NCBI GenBank assembly: GCA_902800715.1
Contig: CADCFN010000002.1
Span: forward strand, 372,001 to 436,000
Origin: an uncultured Bacteroidales bacterium
GTDB lineage: Bacteria; Bacteroidota; Bacteroidia; Bacteroidales; Muribaculaceae
Length of the DNA stretch: 64,000 nt
Direction: 5' to 3'
The notes under the pieces were generated by a model. That model was not told where the DNA came from. It worked only from the letters and a program-made list of their open reading frames with translations, and did no database searches. Made by a program: the position numbers and the translations under genes. Positions 34,277-42,928 of the stretch are shown in pieces. The first letter of the stretch is position 1. Every line of letters begins with the position of its first letter.

Positions 34277-34720
34277 ATGAAGAAATTTTCGATTATTATC
34301 GCAGCCGTGGCATTGATGACCATGACCGCATGCAACGAAAAACCCGCTAAAGACAGTGCTGACAAAGAAAATGCTGCAGCTACCGAACAAGTGGAAACCA
34401 AAGCTGATGCAGACGCTCCCAAAATCGCACCGATGGAGAAAGCCGCACCCACCGAGGACGGTAAGGACCACGTCGTGTCAGAATTCAATACCAAGGATTA
34501 CCAGGTGACTGTAGAAAACCTTGCTGACGGTACTTATCGCGTAAGATTGTCCAAAGACGGTAAGGTTGATAAGGAGTATCTGTCCAAGAACTGCCGCATC
34601 CAGGGTAAAAACTATGTGATGGAGACTGTTGACGGATGCAAGATGATTATCGGCAGTGACAAGGGCCAAATCCTTATCATTAAGGACAAAGAAATCGTTT
34701 ACAACAGCCTTGGCAAGTAA
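34277..34720 (+). CDS. Lipoprotein of unknown function
   Basis: A 147-residue protein with signal and lipobox MTACN (Cys19). Residues 20-65 are a low-complexity Ala/Asp/Glu/Lys linker. Residues about 70-147 look like a small beta-rich domain with repeated VTVENLADGTYRVRLSKDG-type strands. No family is recognised. It stands 70 nt after rlmI and 42 nt before the DPP III gene; either could share its transcript. Confidence 0.72.
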   Translation: MKKFSIIIAAVALMTMTACNEKPAKDSADKENAAATEQVETKADADAPKIAPMEKAAPTEDGKDHVVSEFNTKDYQVTVENLADGTYRVRLSKDGKVDKEYLSKNCRIQGKNYVMETVDGCKMIIGSDKGQILIIKDKEIVYNSLGK

Positions 34721-34762
34721 TTCCGGTAACGAGACGATATTACTTTCTAATACAATACAGCA

Positions 34763-36763
34763 ATGAAGAAAACAATTCTTGCCGCCATCACTATGGCGGC
34801 GCTAGCTACTACCGCAATGGCACAGAACAGCAATTTTAACTACTCGGTGGACCGTTTTGCCGACATCGAGGTGCTGCGTTATCAGGTTCCCGACTTTGAG
34901 AATCTGTCACTCAAACAGAAGGAGCTGGTCTATTACCTCACCGAGGCTGCCCTCAACGGCCGTGACATCCTCTTTGACCAGAACTGCAAGTACAACCTGA
35001 TGGTTCGCCAGACATTGGAGGACATCTACCGCAACTACAAGGGCAACAAGACTGATAAGGATTTTATCGCCTTTGAGAAATACCTGAAGCAGGTGTGGTT
35101 CGGCAACGGCATCCATCACCACTACTCGATGGACAAGTTCACGCCCGAATTCTCCAAGAATTTCTTTGACAAGCAGTTTGCTGCGCTGCCAGGAGCCGAC
35201 AAGCGTGCTGGAGAGAAGAAGGTGCTCGACCGCATCCTCTTCGACCCCACCTTCATGGCAAAGCGCGTCAATCAAGCCGACGGACAGGACCTCATCCTGA
35301 CCTCTGCCTGCAACATGTATGAGGGAGTTACCCAGAAGGAAGTCGAGGACTACTATAATGCCATCAAGGATACCACCGACCTGACGCCCATATCCTATGG
35401 TCTGAACTGCAAGGTGGTGAAGCGCAACGGCAAAGTCGTAGAAGAGCCTTACAAAGTGGGCGGACTCTATAGCAAAGCCATCGAAAAAATCGTTTACTGG
35501 CTGCAGAAAGCCGCTACCGTGGCCGAGAGCCCTGCCCAAGAGGCTTACATCAACGAGCTCATCAAGTTCTACCAGACTGGCTCGCTGAAGACCTTTGACG
35601 ATTACAGCATCATGTGGGCCGAAGATACCCAAGACCAAGTGGACTTCATCAACGGCTTTATCGAGAGCTACGGTGACCCCCTGGGCATGACCGGTTCATG
35701 GGAAGGCATGGTGAACTTCCGTAACGAAGCCGCCTCACACCGCACCCAGGTCATCAGCCAAAACGCCCAATATTTTGAGAGCAATTCGCCCGTTGACAAC
35801 CGATTCAAGAAGAAAGAGGTCAAGGGCGTTAGTGCCAAGGTCATCACCGCTGCTATCCTGGCTGGTGACAGCTATCCCTCAACACCTATCGGCATCAACC
35901 TGCCCAACAGCAACTGGATTCGTGCCGCACATGGCTCGAAGTCGGTAACCATCGAGAACATCACCGATGCATACAACCAGGTGGCTGCAGGTAATGGCTT
36001 CAACGACGAGTTCGCTTGGAGCAATACCGAGATTGAACTGATGAAGAAGTATCTTGCCCTTGCCGACAACCTGCACACCGACCTGCATGAGTGCCTAGGA
36101 CACGCCTCAGGACAACTGCTCCCCGGCGTTGACCCCGATGCCTTGAAGGCCTACGGTTCATGTCTTGAAGAGGGTCGTGCCGACCTGTTCGCCCTCTATT
36201 ACCTTGCCGATCCCAAGCTGGTTGAACTTGGCATCATGCCCAACATGGAAGCTTACAAGGCTGAGTACTACAAGTATATCATGAACGGTCTGATGACACA
36301 GCTCACCCGCATCGAGCCGGGCAAGGATATCGAGGAGGCACACATGCGCAACCGCAAGTTCATCAGCGAGTGGTGCTACCAGCAGGGTAAGAAAGACAAC
36401 GTCATCGAGTATGTGAAGCGCGACGGCAAGACCTTTGTCCGCGTCAATAATTACGAAAAATTGCGTGACTTGTTTGCCCAGCTGCTCGCCGAGGTACAGC
36501 GCATCAAGAGTGAGGGTGACTATGAGGCAGGACGCCAGCTCGTAGAGACCTACGGCGTGAAAGTTGACCCCGCCATCCACAAGGAAGTGCTCGCCCGTTA
36601 CGAGGGCCTGAACATTGCACCCTATAAGGGCTTTGTGAACCCCATCTACACTCCAGTGTATGACAAAAACGGCAAACTCATTGATGTGAAAGCATCCTAT
36701 ACCGAGGGCTACATCGACCAGATGCTGCGCTACGGTCAGGACTACTCTCCCCTGACCCACTAA
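34763..36763 (+). CDS. Secreted dipeptidyl-peptidase III (M49)
   Basis: A 666-residue protein with a signal peptide (residues 1-20, cleaved after AMA). The M49 zinc motif is HECLGH (near 442-447, in DLHECLGHASG), a variant of the usual HELLGH. The second motif is EEGRAD (near 470), where EECRAD is typical. DPP III removes dipeptides from the N-terminus of short peptides; the signal peptide places it in the periplasm, fitting peptide scavenging. Confidence 0.9.
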   Translation: MKKTILAAITMAALATTAMAQNSNFNYSVDRFADIEVLRYQVPDFENLSLKQKELVYYLTEAALNGRDILFDQNCKYNLMVRQTLEDIYRNYKGNKTDKDFIAFEKYLKQVWFGNGIHHHYSMDKFTPEFSKNFFDKQFAALPGADKRAGEKKVLDRILFDPTFMAKRVNQADGQDLILTSACNMYEGVTQKEVEDYYNAIKDTTDLTPISYGLNCKVVKRNGKVVEEPYKVGGLYSKAIEKIVYWLQKAATVAESPAQEAYINELIKFYQTGSLKTFDDYSIMWAEDTQDQVDFINGFIESYGDPLGMTGSWEGMVNFRNEAASHRTQVISQNAQYFESNSPVDNRFKKKEVKGVSAKVITAAILAGDSYPSTPIGINLPNSNWIRAAHGSKSVTIENITDAYNQVAAGNGFNDEFAWSNTEIELMKKYLALADNLHTDLHECLGHASGQLLPGVDPDALKAYGSCLEEGRADLFALYYLADPKLVELGIMPNMEAYKAEYYKYIMNGLMTQLTRIEPGKDIEEAHMRNRKFISEWCYQQGKKDNVIEYVKRDGKTFVRVNNYEKLRDLFAQLLAEVQRIKSEGDYEAGRQLVETYGVKVDPAIHKEVLARYEGLNIAPYKGFVNPIYTPVYDKNGKLIDVKASYTEGYIDQMLRYGQDYSPLTH

Positions 36764-36844
36764 TTCACGGTAAGGAATACTCTGATACCAACGAGGGGGC
36801 AGCTACCAGCAAAATGGTGCGCCTCCTCGTTTCGTATCATAAAA

Positions 36845-36876
36845 ATTGTCGGATTGCCACATTTTGTTTAAATTTG
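36845..36876 (+). promoter_or_regulatory. Promoter of the GH20 gene
   Basis: ATTG (36845-36848), a 20-bp spacer and TAAATTTG (36869-36876) precede the ATG at 36907 by 30 nt. The upstream box is a weak match. A weak CGAGGGG/CTCCTCG dyad in 36790-36835 may end the DPP III transcript. Confidence 0.6.
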
Positions 36877-36906
36877 CGACAAAAATTTTTTAATAACAGA
36901 TAACAA

Positions 36907-38553
36907 ATGAGACATTTATTGATTAGTCTGCTTGTGGCGGCAGTTGCCGTGACAGCAACCGCGCAGGGGAATAAGGCGGATTATCGGGTTGTGCCACTGC
37001 CCGACAGAATTGACGGTATCAAAGGGGCTGATTTCAGGCTGACAGAGCAATGCCTGGTCAACTATCCCGCAGGAGACCGCAACATGGAGCGCAATGCAGC
37101 CATGCTTAGCCAGTATGTCGAGGAAATGACAGGTATGCATCTGAGCACCAGACCCACTGTCAATACGAAAGACCGCACGGGCAACATTTCGCTGATTATT
37201 GACCCGAAAGTGAATGGTGATGAGGCATACAGTATCCTCGTGACGCCCAAGGGCGTTGAAATCAGTGGTAAGACGGCAGCTGGTGTATTCTTTGGCATCC
37301 AGGCACTGCGCAAGTCGCTGCCCGTGGGCACCGCTCAGGCCATTAACCTGCCGGCAGCCCAGTTGGTATCGAACCCGCGCTTCGGATACCGTGGCATGCA
37401 CCTGGATTGCTCACGCCATTTCTTCTCAGTAGCCACTGTCAAGCGCTATCTCGACATCATGGCGCTGCACGGCATGAACCGCCTGCATTGGCACCTGACC
37501 GATGACCAAGGCTGGCGCGTGGAAATCAAAAAATACCCCCGACTTGCCGAAGTAGGCGGTTGGCGCAATGGCACCACACTGGGGCACAACTCCCCGGTTA
37601 ATGACGGCATCCGCTATGGCGGCTACTATACCCAAGAGGAAATCCGCGACATTGTACGTTATGCCGCTGACCGCTACATCACCATCATTCCCGAAATCGA
37701 CATGCCGGGACACATGCTGGGCGCCCTTGCCGCCTATCCTGAGTTGGGATGTACGGGAGGTCCCTATGAGGTTTGGGGCAAATGGGGCGTTACCGATGAT
37801 ATCCTGTGCGTGGGCAAAGACCACACGCTGCAATTCGTCAAAGACGTGCTCGATGAAGTGATGCAACTGTTCCCGGGAGAATACATCCACATCGGCGGTG
37901 ACGAGTCTCCCCGCGTACGTTGGCAGGAATGCCCCCTGTGCCAGCAGCGCATCAGGGACTTAGGAATTAAGAGCGAAGGGAAAAAGAGTGCCGAAGCCCT
38001 GTTGCAAGGCTGGTTCACCACCCAAATTCAGGACTATCTGGCAGCACATGGACGTCGCATCATCGGCTGGGACGAGCTGCTGGGGTGTGACGTGGACCCG
38101 TCGGCCACCATCATGTCGTGGAGAGGAGCCGAGCCTGGAGCCGAGGGTGCTAAACTCGGGCATGACGTGGTCATGACGCCCGTGGGCCCATTGTATTTTG
38201 ACTACTACCAGACCAGCAGCACATGGAACGAGCCGACAGCCTTCGGTGGCTGCAATACGCTCGAGAAGGTCTATAACTTCGAACCCGTAGCCGAAGACCT
38301 TCCTGCCGACAAACGACATCACATCCTCGGAGCACAAGCCAACCTGTGGACAGAATACGTCACCTGTGAGCCGCAAGTCCAGTATCAGGTTCTCCCCCGC
38401 ATGGCTGCACTTGCCGAAGTGCAATGGATTCAGCCCGAGGCCAAGGACTATCAGGACTTCAAAACAAGACTGACACGCCTTGTAGACATCTATAAGCTCT
38501 ATCATTGGACCTATCGTGCAAAGAGCCTCGTCGAGGAAGATGAAGAGAAATAA
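36907..38553 (+). CDS. Beta-N-acetylhexosaminidase, GH20
   Basis: A 548-residue secreted enzyme: signal peptide (residues 1-20), an N-terminal GH20b alpha/beta domain (about 25-155), then the TIM-barrel catalytic domain. Landmarks are RGMHLDCSRHFF, LHWHLTDDQGWR, and the catalytic Asp-Glu pair in HIGGDESPR (near 330). It releases terminal GlcNAc/GalNAc from glycoconjugates such as mucins, or from chitin or peptidoglycan fragments, by substrate-assisted catalysis. There is no SusC/SusD pair in the window, so it is not in an evident polysaccharide utilisation locus. Confidence 0.94.
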   Translation: MRHLLISLLVAAVAVTATAQGNKADYRVVPLPDRIDGIKGADFRLTEQCLVNYPAGDRNMERNAAMLSQYVEEMTGMHLSTRPTVNTKDRTGNISLIIDPKVNGDEAYSILVTPKGVEISGKTAAGVFFGIQALRKSLPVGTAQAINLPAAQLVSNPRFGYRGMHLDCSRHFFSVATVKRYLDIMALHGMNRLHWHLTDDQGWRVEIKKYPRLAEVGGWRNGTTLGHNSPVNDGIRYGGYYTQEEIRDIVRYAADRYITIIPEIDMPGHMLGALAAYPELGCTGGPYEVWGKWGVTDDILCVGKDHTLQFVKDVLDEVMQLFPGEYIHIGGDESPRVRWQECPLCQQRIRDLGIKSEGKKSAEALLQGWFTTQIQDYLAAHGRRIIGWDELLGCDVDPSATIMSWRGAEPGAEGAKLGHDVVMTPVGPLYFDYYQTSSTWNEPTAFGGCNTLEKVYNFEPVAEDLPADKRHHILGAQANLWTEYVTCEPQVQYQVLPRMAALAEVQWIQPEAKDYQDFKTRLTRLVDIYKLYHWTYRAKSLVEEDEEK

Positions 38554-38587
38554 AGAAGTCAGGATATACCCTTTGAGACAATAAGAA

Positions 38588-38640
38588 TTCCCGCAGATGT
38601 TGATGCTTGTAACATCCATCTGCGGGAATAATATTTTTTA
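38588..38640 (+). terminator. Intrinsic terminator after GH20
   Basis: TTCCCGCAGATG and CATCTGCGGGAA form a perfect 12-bp stem (38588-38599 with 38617-38628), extended by GTT/AAC inside, followed by ATATTTTTTA. It sits between GH20 and the convergent nhaD gene. Confidence 0.85.
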
Positions 38641-38660
38641 ATGATTGACGGCTGAAGCCT

Positions 38661-39998
38661 CTATCCTCCTACTTGCATGAAGAACGGGAGCATGCTCTCC
38701 AGACAAATGATGATGATGCCAGCAACATAACCAGCAAGCGCCAGGAGCGAAATCTTCTTCACATACCAGAAGAAAGGTATTTTCTCAATGCCCATGGCCA
38801 CAACACCAGCAGCAGAGCCGATAATCAGCAGCGAACCGCCCACACCTGCACAGAACGTCAACAGATGCCAGAACAGACCATCCTCGACAAATGTCAACAG
38901 ATAGGGATCGACGGTACCAGCGGGTGCCATTCCCTCAAACATCTTGATGCAAGCAGAAACAAGTGGCACGTTATCGACGATTGAAGACAGAGCGCCAATG
39001 ATAGAGGTCATCAGCACAGGCTCATGAATTCTGGTGTTCATCTCATCAGCCAACGTGTTCAATACACCGACCTCGGAGAGTGCCGATACCGCCATAAGGA
39101 TGCCCAAGAAGAACAGGATGGTCGGCATGTCGATGGTGTGCAGTGCCGAAGAAACACGTCCACCCATCTTGGAGTCAATCTTGAAGCGCTTCACCCAAAT
39201 CTCGGTTACACCCCAAATCACGCCCAATGAAAGCATAATGCCCATGAAGGGAGGCAGTCCCGTCAGCGTCTTGAATACAGGCACAAACAGCAGACCTGAG
39301 ATACCGATAATGAGCATAGCCTTGCTCAAATGAGGATGCCGCTCGTGCAGACCTGGATTCTTGTCAGCCATTCTGGTGATGGTCTGCATCTTGCCTTCCT
39401 TGATAAAGTACTGTGCAATGAAAACCGGAACCACCATAGCCACGATACTGGGAATGAGCAGGTTGATAATCAGACCAACTGATGACACTTTCTCGTCCAT
39501 CCACAACATGATGGTGGTCACATCGCCAATGGGTGAGAATGCACCACCAGCATTGGCAGCAATGACAATGAGTCCAGCAAAAAGCCAACGGTCCTTCTGA
39601 TCGCTGAGCAGACGACGCAACATCATCACCATGATGATGGTGGTGGTCATATTGTCGAGCACAGCCGACATGACGAATGACAAGCTGCACAAAATCCACA
39701 GCAGGTGGCGCTTGCTCTTGGCCTTGATATTCTCGGTGATAAACGAGAATCCGCCGTAGCGGTCAATAATCTCGACAATGGTCATTGCGCCAATCAGGAA
39801 AACAACAATTTCACACGTGTCTCCCAATTGTGTCACGATTCCCTCATGGATGTGAGGATTGTCACCCATCAAGGCATAAATGGACCACATTATGCCGCAG
39901 GTGAGCAAAGCAAAAGTCGCTTTATTGATATGGAGAGGATGTTCCAATGCAATCAGCAAATAGCCGATTACAAAGACAACTATCATCGCTGCTATCAT
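38661..39998 (-). CDS. nhaD: NhaD-type sodium:proton antiporter
   Basis: A 445-residue polytopic membrane protein with about 11-12 hydrophobic segments. The sequences KATFALLTCGIMWSIYAL, FLIGAMTIVEIIDRYGGF, NAGGAFSPIGDVTT and SIVDNVPLVSA match the NhaD branch of the ion-transporter (ArsB/NhaD) superfamily. It exports Na+ or Li+ in exchange for protons. It is a stand-alone gene; a second ATG 12 nt inside gives an almost equal start. Confidence 0.92.
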   Translation of the reverse strand: MIAAMIVVFVIGYLLIALEHPLHINKATFALLTCGIMWSIYALMGDNPHIHEGIVTQLGDTCEIVVFLIGAMTIVEIIDRYGGFSFITENIKAKSKRHLLWILCSLSFVMSAVLDNMTTTIIMVMMLRRLLSDQKDRWLFAGLIVIAANAGGAFSPIGDVTTIMLWMDEKVSSVGLIINLLIPSIVAMVVPVFIAQYFIKEGKMQTITRMADKNPGLHERHPHLSKAMLIIGISGLLFVPVFKTLTGLPPFMGIMLSLGVIWGVTEIWVKRFKIDSKMGGRVSSALHTIDMPTILFFLGILMAVSALSEVGVLNTLADEMNTRIHEPVLMTSIIGALSSIVDNVPLVSACIKMFEGMAPAGTVDPYLLTFVEDGLFWHLLTFCAGVGGSLLIIGSAAGVVAMGIEKIPFFWYVKKISLLALAGYVAGIIIICLESMLPFFMQVGG

Positions 39999-40071
39999 CG
40001 CCGTAAATTAGTGTTAAAAATCGAATCTAATCAAGTAACCATAAGTAAGCCAACAGATTGAGTAAGCGCAG

Positions 40072-40521
40072 TTACCTCAATCTATCAGCATCGCGAAGCA
40101 TCTTCTTGTCTTTGGACATGGCCTTGTGAGCCAACATGAGGAAAATGATGGAAAGTACCGGCAGAATCAGATACCATTGCCAAGTTAATGAAACACCATC
40201 CCTATTGCCGATGATAAAAGCCTGAATGGCAATGGCAACCAGCATAGACAACCCAATGATGATGTCCACAAAACATACCGTCATCTGGCGCTGCAGATTC
40301 TTGAACAGGAAGATGTCAACAATTGCCAAGAACACAATAAGAATGATGAGCATGAGCATCAACGGGTCGACGTGTGTCACACCAACCTTGCCAGCCTCAA
40401 GAGCGCCATAAACAAAATTACGACCACCCAGTTCGAAAGACAGGGCAGGGAAAAATGCGAACACTGCCATCAGGATTACCGCGATGAGCAGATAAACGGA
40501 TTGGATACGTTGGATTACCAT
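40072..40521 (-). CDS. DUF4293 four-helix membrane protein
   Basis: A 149-residue protein starting MVIQRIQSVYLLIAVILMAV, the signature start of the Bacteroidota DUF4293 family, with four membrane helices (about 8-28, 55-75, 83-103, 113-133) and a basic tail. Function unknown. Its promoter box TAATTTTG is at 40566-40559; it is divergent from the TPR gene. Confidence 0.88.
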   Translation of the reverse strand: MVIQRIQSVYLLIAVILMAVFAFFPALSFELGGRNFVYGALEAGKVGVTHVDPLMLMLIILIVFLAIVDIFLFKNLQRQMTVCFVDIIIGLSMLVAIAIQAFIIGNRDGVSLTWQWYLILPVLSIIFLMLAHKAMSKDKKMLRDADRLR

Positions 40522-40558
40522 AATTTGAAGTGTTTTTTATTGTTTTGTTATTTGGCGA

Positions 40559-40566
40559 CAAAATTA
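40559..40566 (-). promoter_or_regulatory. -7 box of the DUF4293 gene
   Basis: Minus-strand TAATTTTG about 38 nt before the ATG at 40521, with no strong -33 element visible. Confidence 0.5.
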
Positions 40567-40629
40567 AGGAAATTTTTCAATAATGAACATAAATACTGAA
40601 GAAAATTCGCTCAAAAGCACAATAATTGC

Positions 40630-40637
40630 TAAATTTG
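40630..40637 (+). promoter_or_regulatory. -7 box of the TPR-dnaG unit
   Basis: TAAATTTG about 50 nt before the ATG at 40688, with a weak TTCG at the -33 position (40606-40609). Confidence 0.5.
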
Positions 40638-40687
40638 CATACGATTTGCAGATGTTGTTACTATACAATGAGTAAATAGTATAACAA

Positions 40688-42901
40688 ATGACCAAACTAG
40701 AGATAGAAAACATCCATCGACAAGCGACGCTATTCCTAGATAATGCCGAAGTGAGCGAAGCATTTGAGACCGTGGGCAAGCTTAGCCATGAGCTAAGCCG
40801 CGCCGACATCAACGATGAGTTGGAACGGCTTCACATGTCCTACAAGTTCATGCTCAAGTACCTGGAACAGGGCGTGATGGACCCACAACGGGATGAGATA
40901 TTATCCAACATCCTGCAATCGCTGTACTCCCTTAACGATCAATGTTTTATCGGATTAATGGAGCAGAACAGCCCCGAGGTATTCTATGCCCGTCGACGTG
41001 AGCTAACGGGCGTTTCCTTGATTTCCATCATCGAAGAATACCGTAAAGAGCTACAACAACTCTCGTTGGTTAAGTCTTTACCCAACGAGGAAAGTGACAA
41101 TCATGCCATTTTGGCACACCTGCGTCAGGCTGAAGAACTGGAAACAAAACTTTTCAACCGCGTGTGGTCATCATTACCCCTGAGTGCCGAAGACGCCAAC
41201 AATCTGAAGCTGTGCATCAACGGTGATATCCTTCCCGTTCACACCCGCTGTCTGCTGGTTGCGGCATTATTCCTGGGGTTGATGAAATTCTATGACGAGG
41301 GCAAGCTGCTCATCTTGCTGGAGGCATATTCGCTCAGCGACGAGCCTCTTGTTCAACTGCGAGCCTTGACCTGCACCATGCTGGCATTGCTGGCCCACAA
41401 AAAACGCACGGTCACCTCTAAAGCCATCCAATCGCGCCTGTCCACGATTCAAGACTCACCTGACTTCAAACATGACGTATGGAGCATCCAGGTGCAGCTA
41501 GCCCGTTCCCGCAACACCGAAAATGTGAAGGAGCGTGTTCGTAACGACCTCATTCCCAATATCATGAAAATGAGGCCAGACATCATAGACAAACTCAAAG
41601 ACAAAGATTCACAAGTTGTTGACTTGAGCGATATCGAAGCCAATCCCGAGTGGCAAGAATGGCTGGACCAGAGCGGCATCACCCGCCGCATCGAAGAGTT
41701 CAATGCCATGCAGATGGAGGGCAGCGACGTGTTTATCGCCACCTTTGCTCACCTGAAGACCTTCCCGTTCTTCAAGACACTGAGCAACTGGTTCCTTCCA
41801 TTTTATGCCGCCCACTCTTCGGTTGTCGAGAATCTGGGGGCTGGAAAGATGGCACTCGCCGAGGTCGTGCAGCATGCTCCCTACCTGTGCAACAGCGACA
41901 AGTATTCGTTCTGTCTATCGCTAGGCGCACTGCCTGAATCTCAGCGAACAATGATGTCTGCTCAGCTCGAGGAGCAGAATGCCGCCCTCAACGAGGCCAA
42001 GCAAGCCGAGTTGCCCGACGAACGCAAGCAGCGCGTGAGCATCGTGAACGCCTTTGTTCAAGACCTGTACCGATTCTTCAAGCTGTTCTCACGCCGCCGT
42101 GAATTCATTGCCATGATGGACAATCCAGCTCTCGATATGACTGATTGCCTGCCTCTGGCAGAGTATACACGCGATCCTCATGTACTGGAACTGCTGGGCA
42201 CGCTCTATTTCAAGAACGCGTTCTACGAAGACGCCATCAAGTGCTTCACCCGATTAGAAGAAATTGATGATGCCACCGATGACCACATCTACCAGAAAAT
42301 CGGGTTTGCCTACCAGAATGCAGGCAAGATGGAGCGAGCGCTCAATTACTACAAGCGCTACGAGTTACTGCACGATGAGGATGCATGGAACATGCGTCAC
42401 ATCGCGGCTTGTCATCGAGCGTTAGGAGAATTTGATAAAGCCCTTGATTACTATCGCCGTGTAGAGGCGTTGACACCAGACAATGTGTCGCTCACTCTGA
42501 CCATTGGCCACGTGCTACTCGAGCAAAACCGCACCAAAGAGGCATTGCAGCAATACTTCAAAGCCGATTTGATGGACAGCGCTAAACACCGCGCTTGGAG
42601 GCCTATTGCATGGTGTTCATTCCTGTTGAATGACTATGAGCGGGCACTTGACTACTATAACCGAATCGACCAATATGATACGCCATCGGCTCAAGACCTG
42701 CTCAACAAGGGGCATGTACTGTTGTGCCAAGGCAGAACCCAAGAAGCCATCGACACCTATCGCAAGTCATTGGGCCTGATGGGTGGTATCACTAAAAAAT
42801 TCCGTGACATGTTCAAGGGCGATGCCATGGAATTAAGGCTTCATGGCGTTTCGGCAGTTGACCAAGCGCTTATTCCCGATGCTGTTTGCGCCCCAAAGTA
42901 A
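40688..42901 (+). CDS. Large tetratricopeptide-repeat protein
   Basis: A 737-residue cytoplasmic protein without signal peptide. The N-terminal two thirds are helical and not recognised (about 1-490). Residues about 500-700 contain clear TPR units (HVLELLGTLYFKNAFYEDAI, YQKIGFAYQNAGKMERALNYYKRY, RHIAACHRALGEFDKALDYYRRV, LLNKGHVLLCQGRTQEAIDTY). It probably scaffolds protein contacts. It ends 27 nt before dnaG and shares its transcript, but no link to primase is known to me. Confidence 0.85.
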   Translation: MTKLEIENIHRQATLFLDNAEVSEAFETVGKLSHELSRADINDELERLHMSYKFMLKYLEQGVMDPQRDEILSNILQSLYSLNDQCFIGLMEQNSPEVFYARRRELTGVSLISIIEEYRKELQQLSLVKSLPNEESDNHAILAHLRQAEELETKLFNRVWSSLPLSAEDANNLKLCINGDILPVHTRCLLVAALFLGLMKFYDEGKLLILLEAYSLSDEPLVQLRALTCTMLALLAHKKRTVTSKAIQSRLSTIQDSPDFKHDVWSIQVQLARSRNTENVKERVRNDLIPNIMKMRPDIIDKLKDKDSQVVDLSDIEANPEWQEWLDQSGITRRIEEFNAMQMEGSDVFIATFAHLKTFPFFKTLSNWFLPFYAAHSSVVENLGAGKMALAEVVQHAPYLCNSDKYSFCLSLGALPESQRTMMSAQLEEQNAALNEAKQAELPDERKQRVSIVNAFVQDLYRFFKLFSRRREFIAMMDNPALDMTDCLPLAEYTRDPHVLELLGTLYFKNAFYEDAIKCFTRLEEIDDATDDHIYQKIGFAYQNAGKMERALNYYKRYELLHDEDAWNMRHIAACHRALGEFDKALDYYRRVEALTPDNVSLTLTIGHVLLEQNRTKEALQQYFKADLMDSAKHRAWRPIAWCSFLLNDYERALDYYNRIDQYDTPSAQDLLNKGHVLLCQGRTQEAIDTYRKSLGLMGGITKKFRDMFKGDAMELRLHGVSAVDQALIPDAVCAPK

Positions 42902-42928
42902 ACACTACCAAAAAGAAACAGACGACTG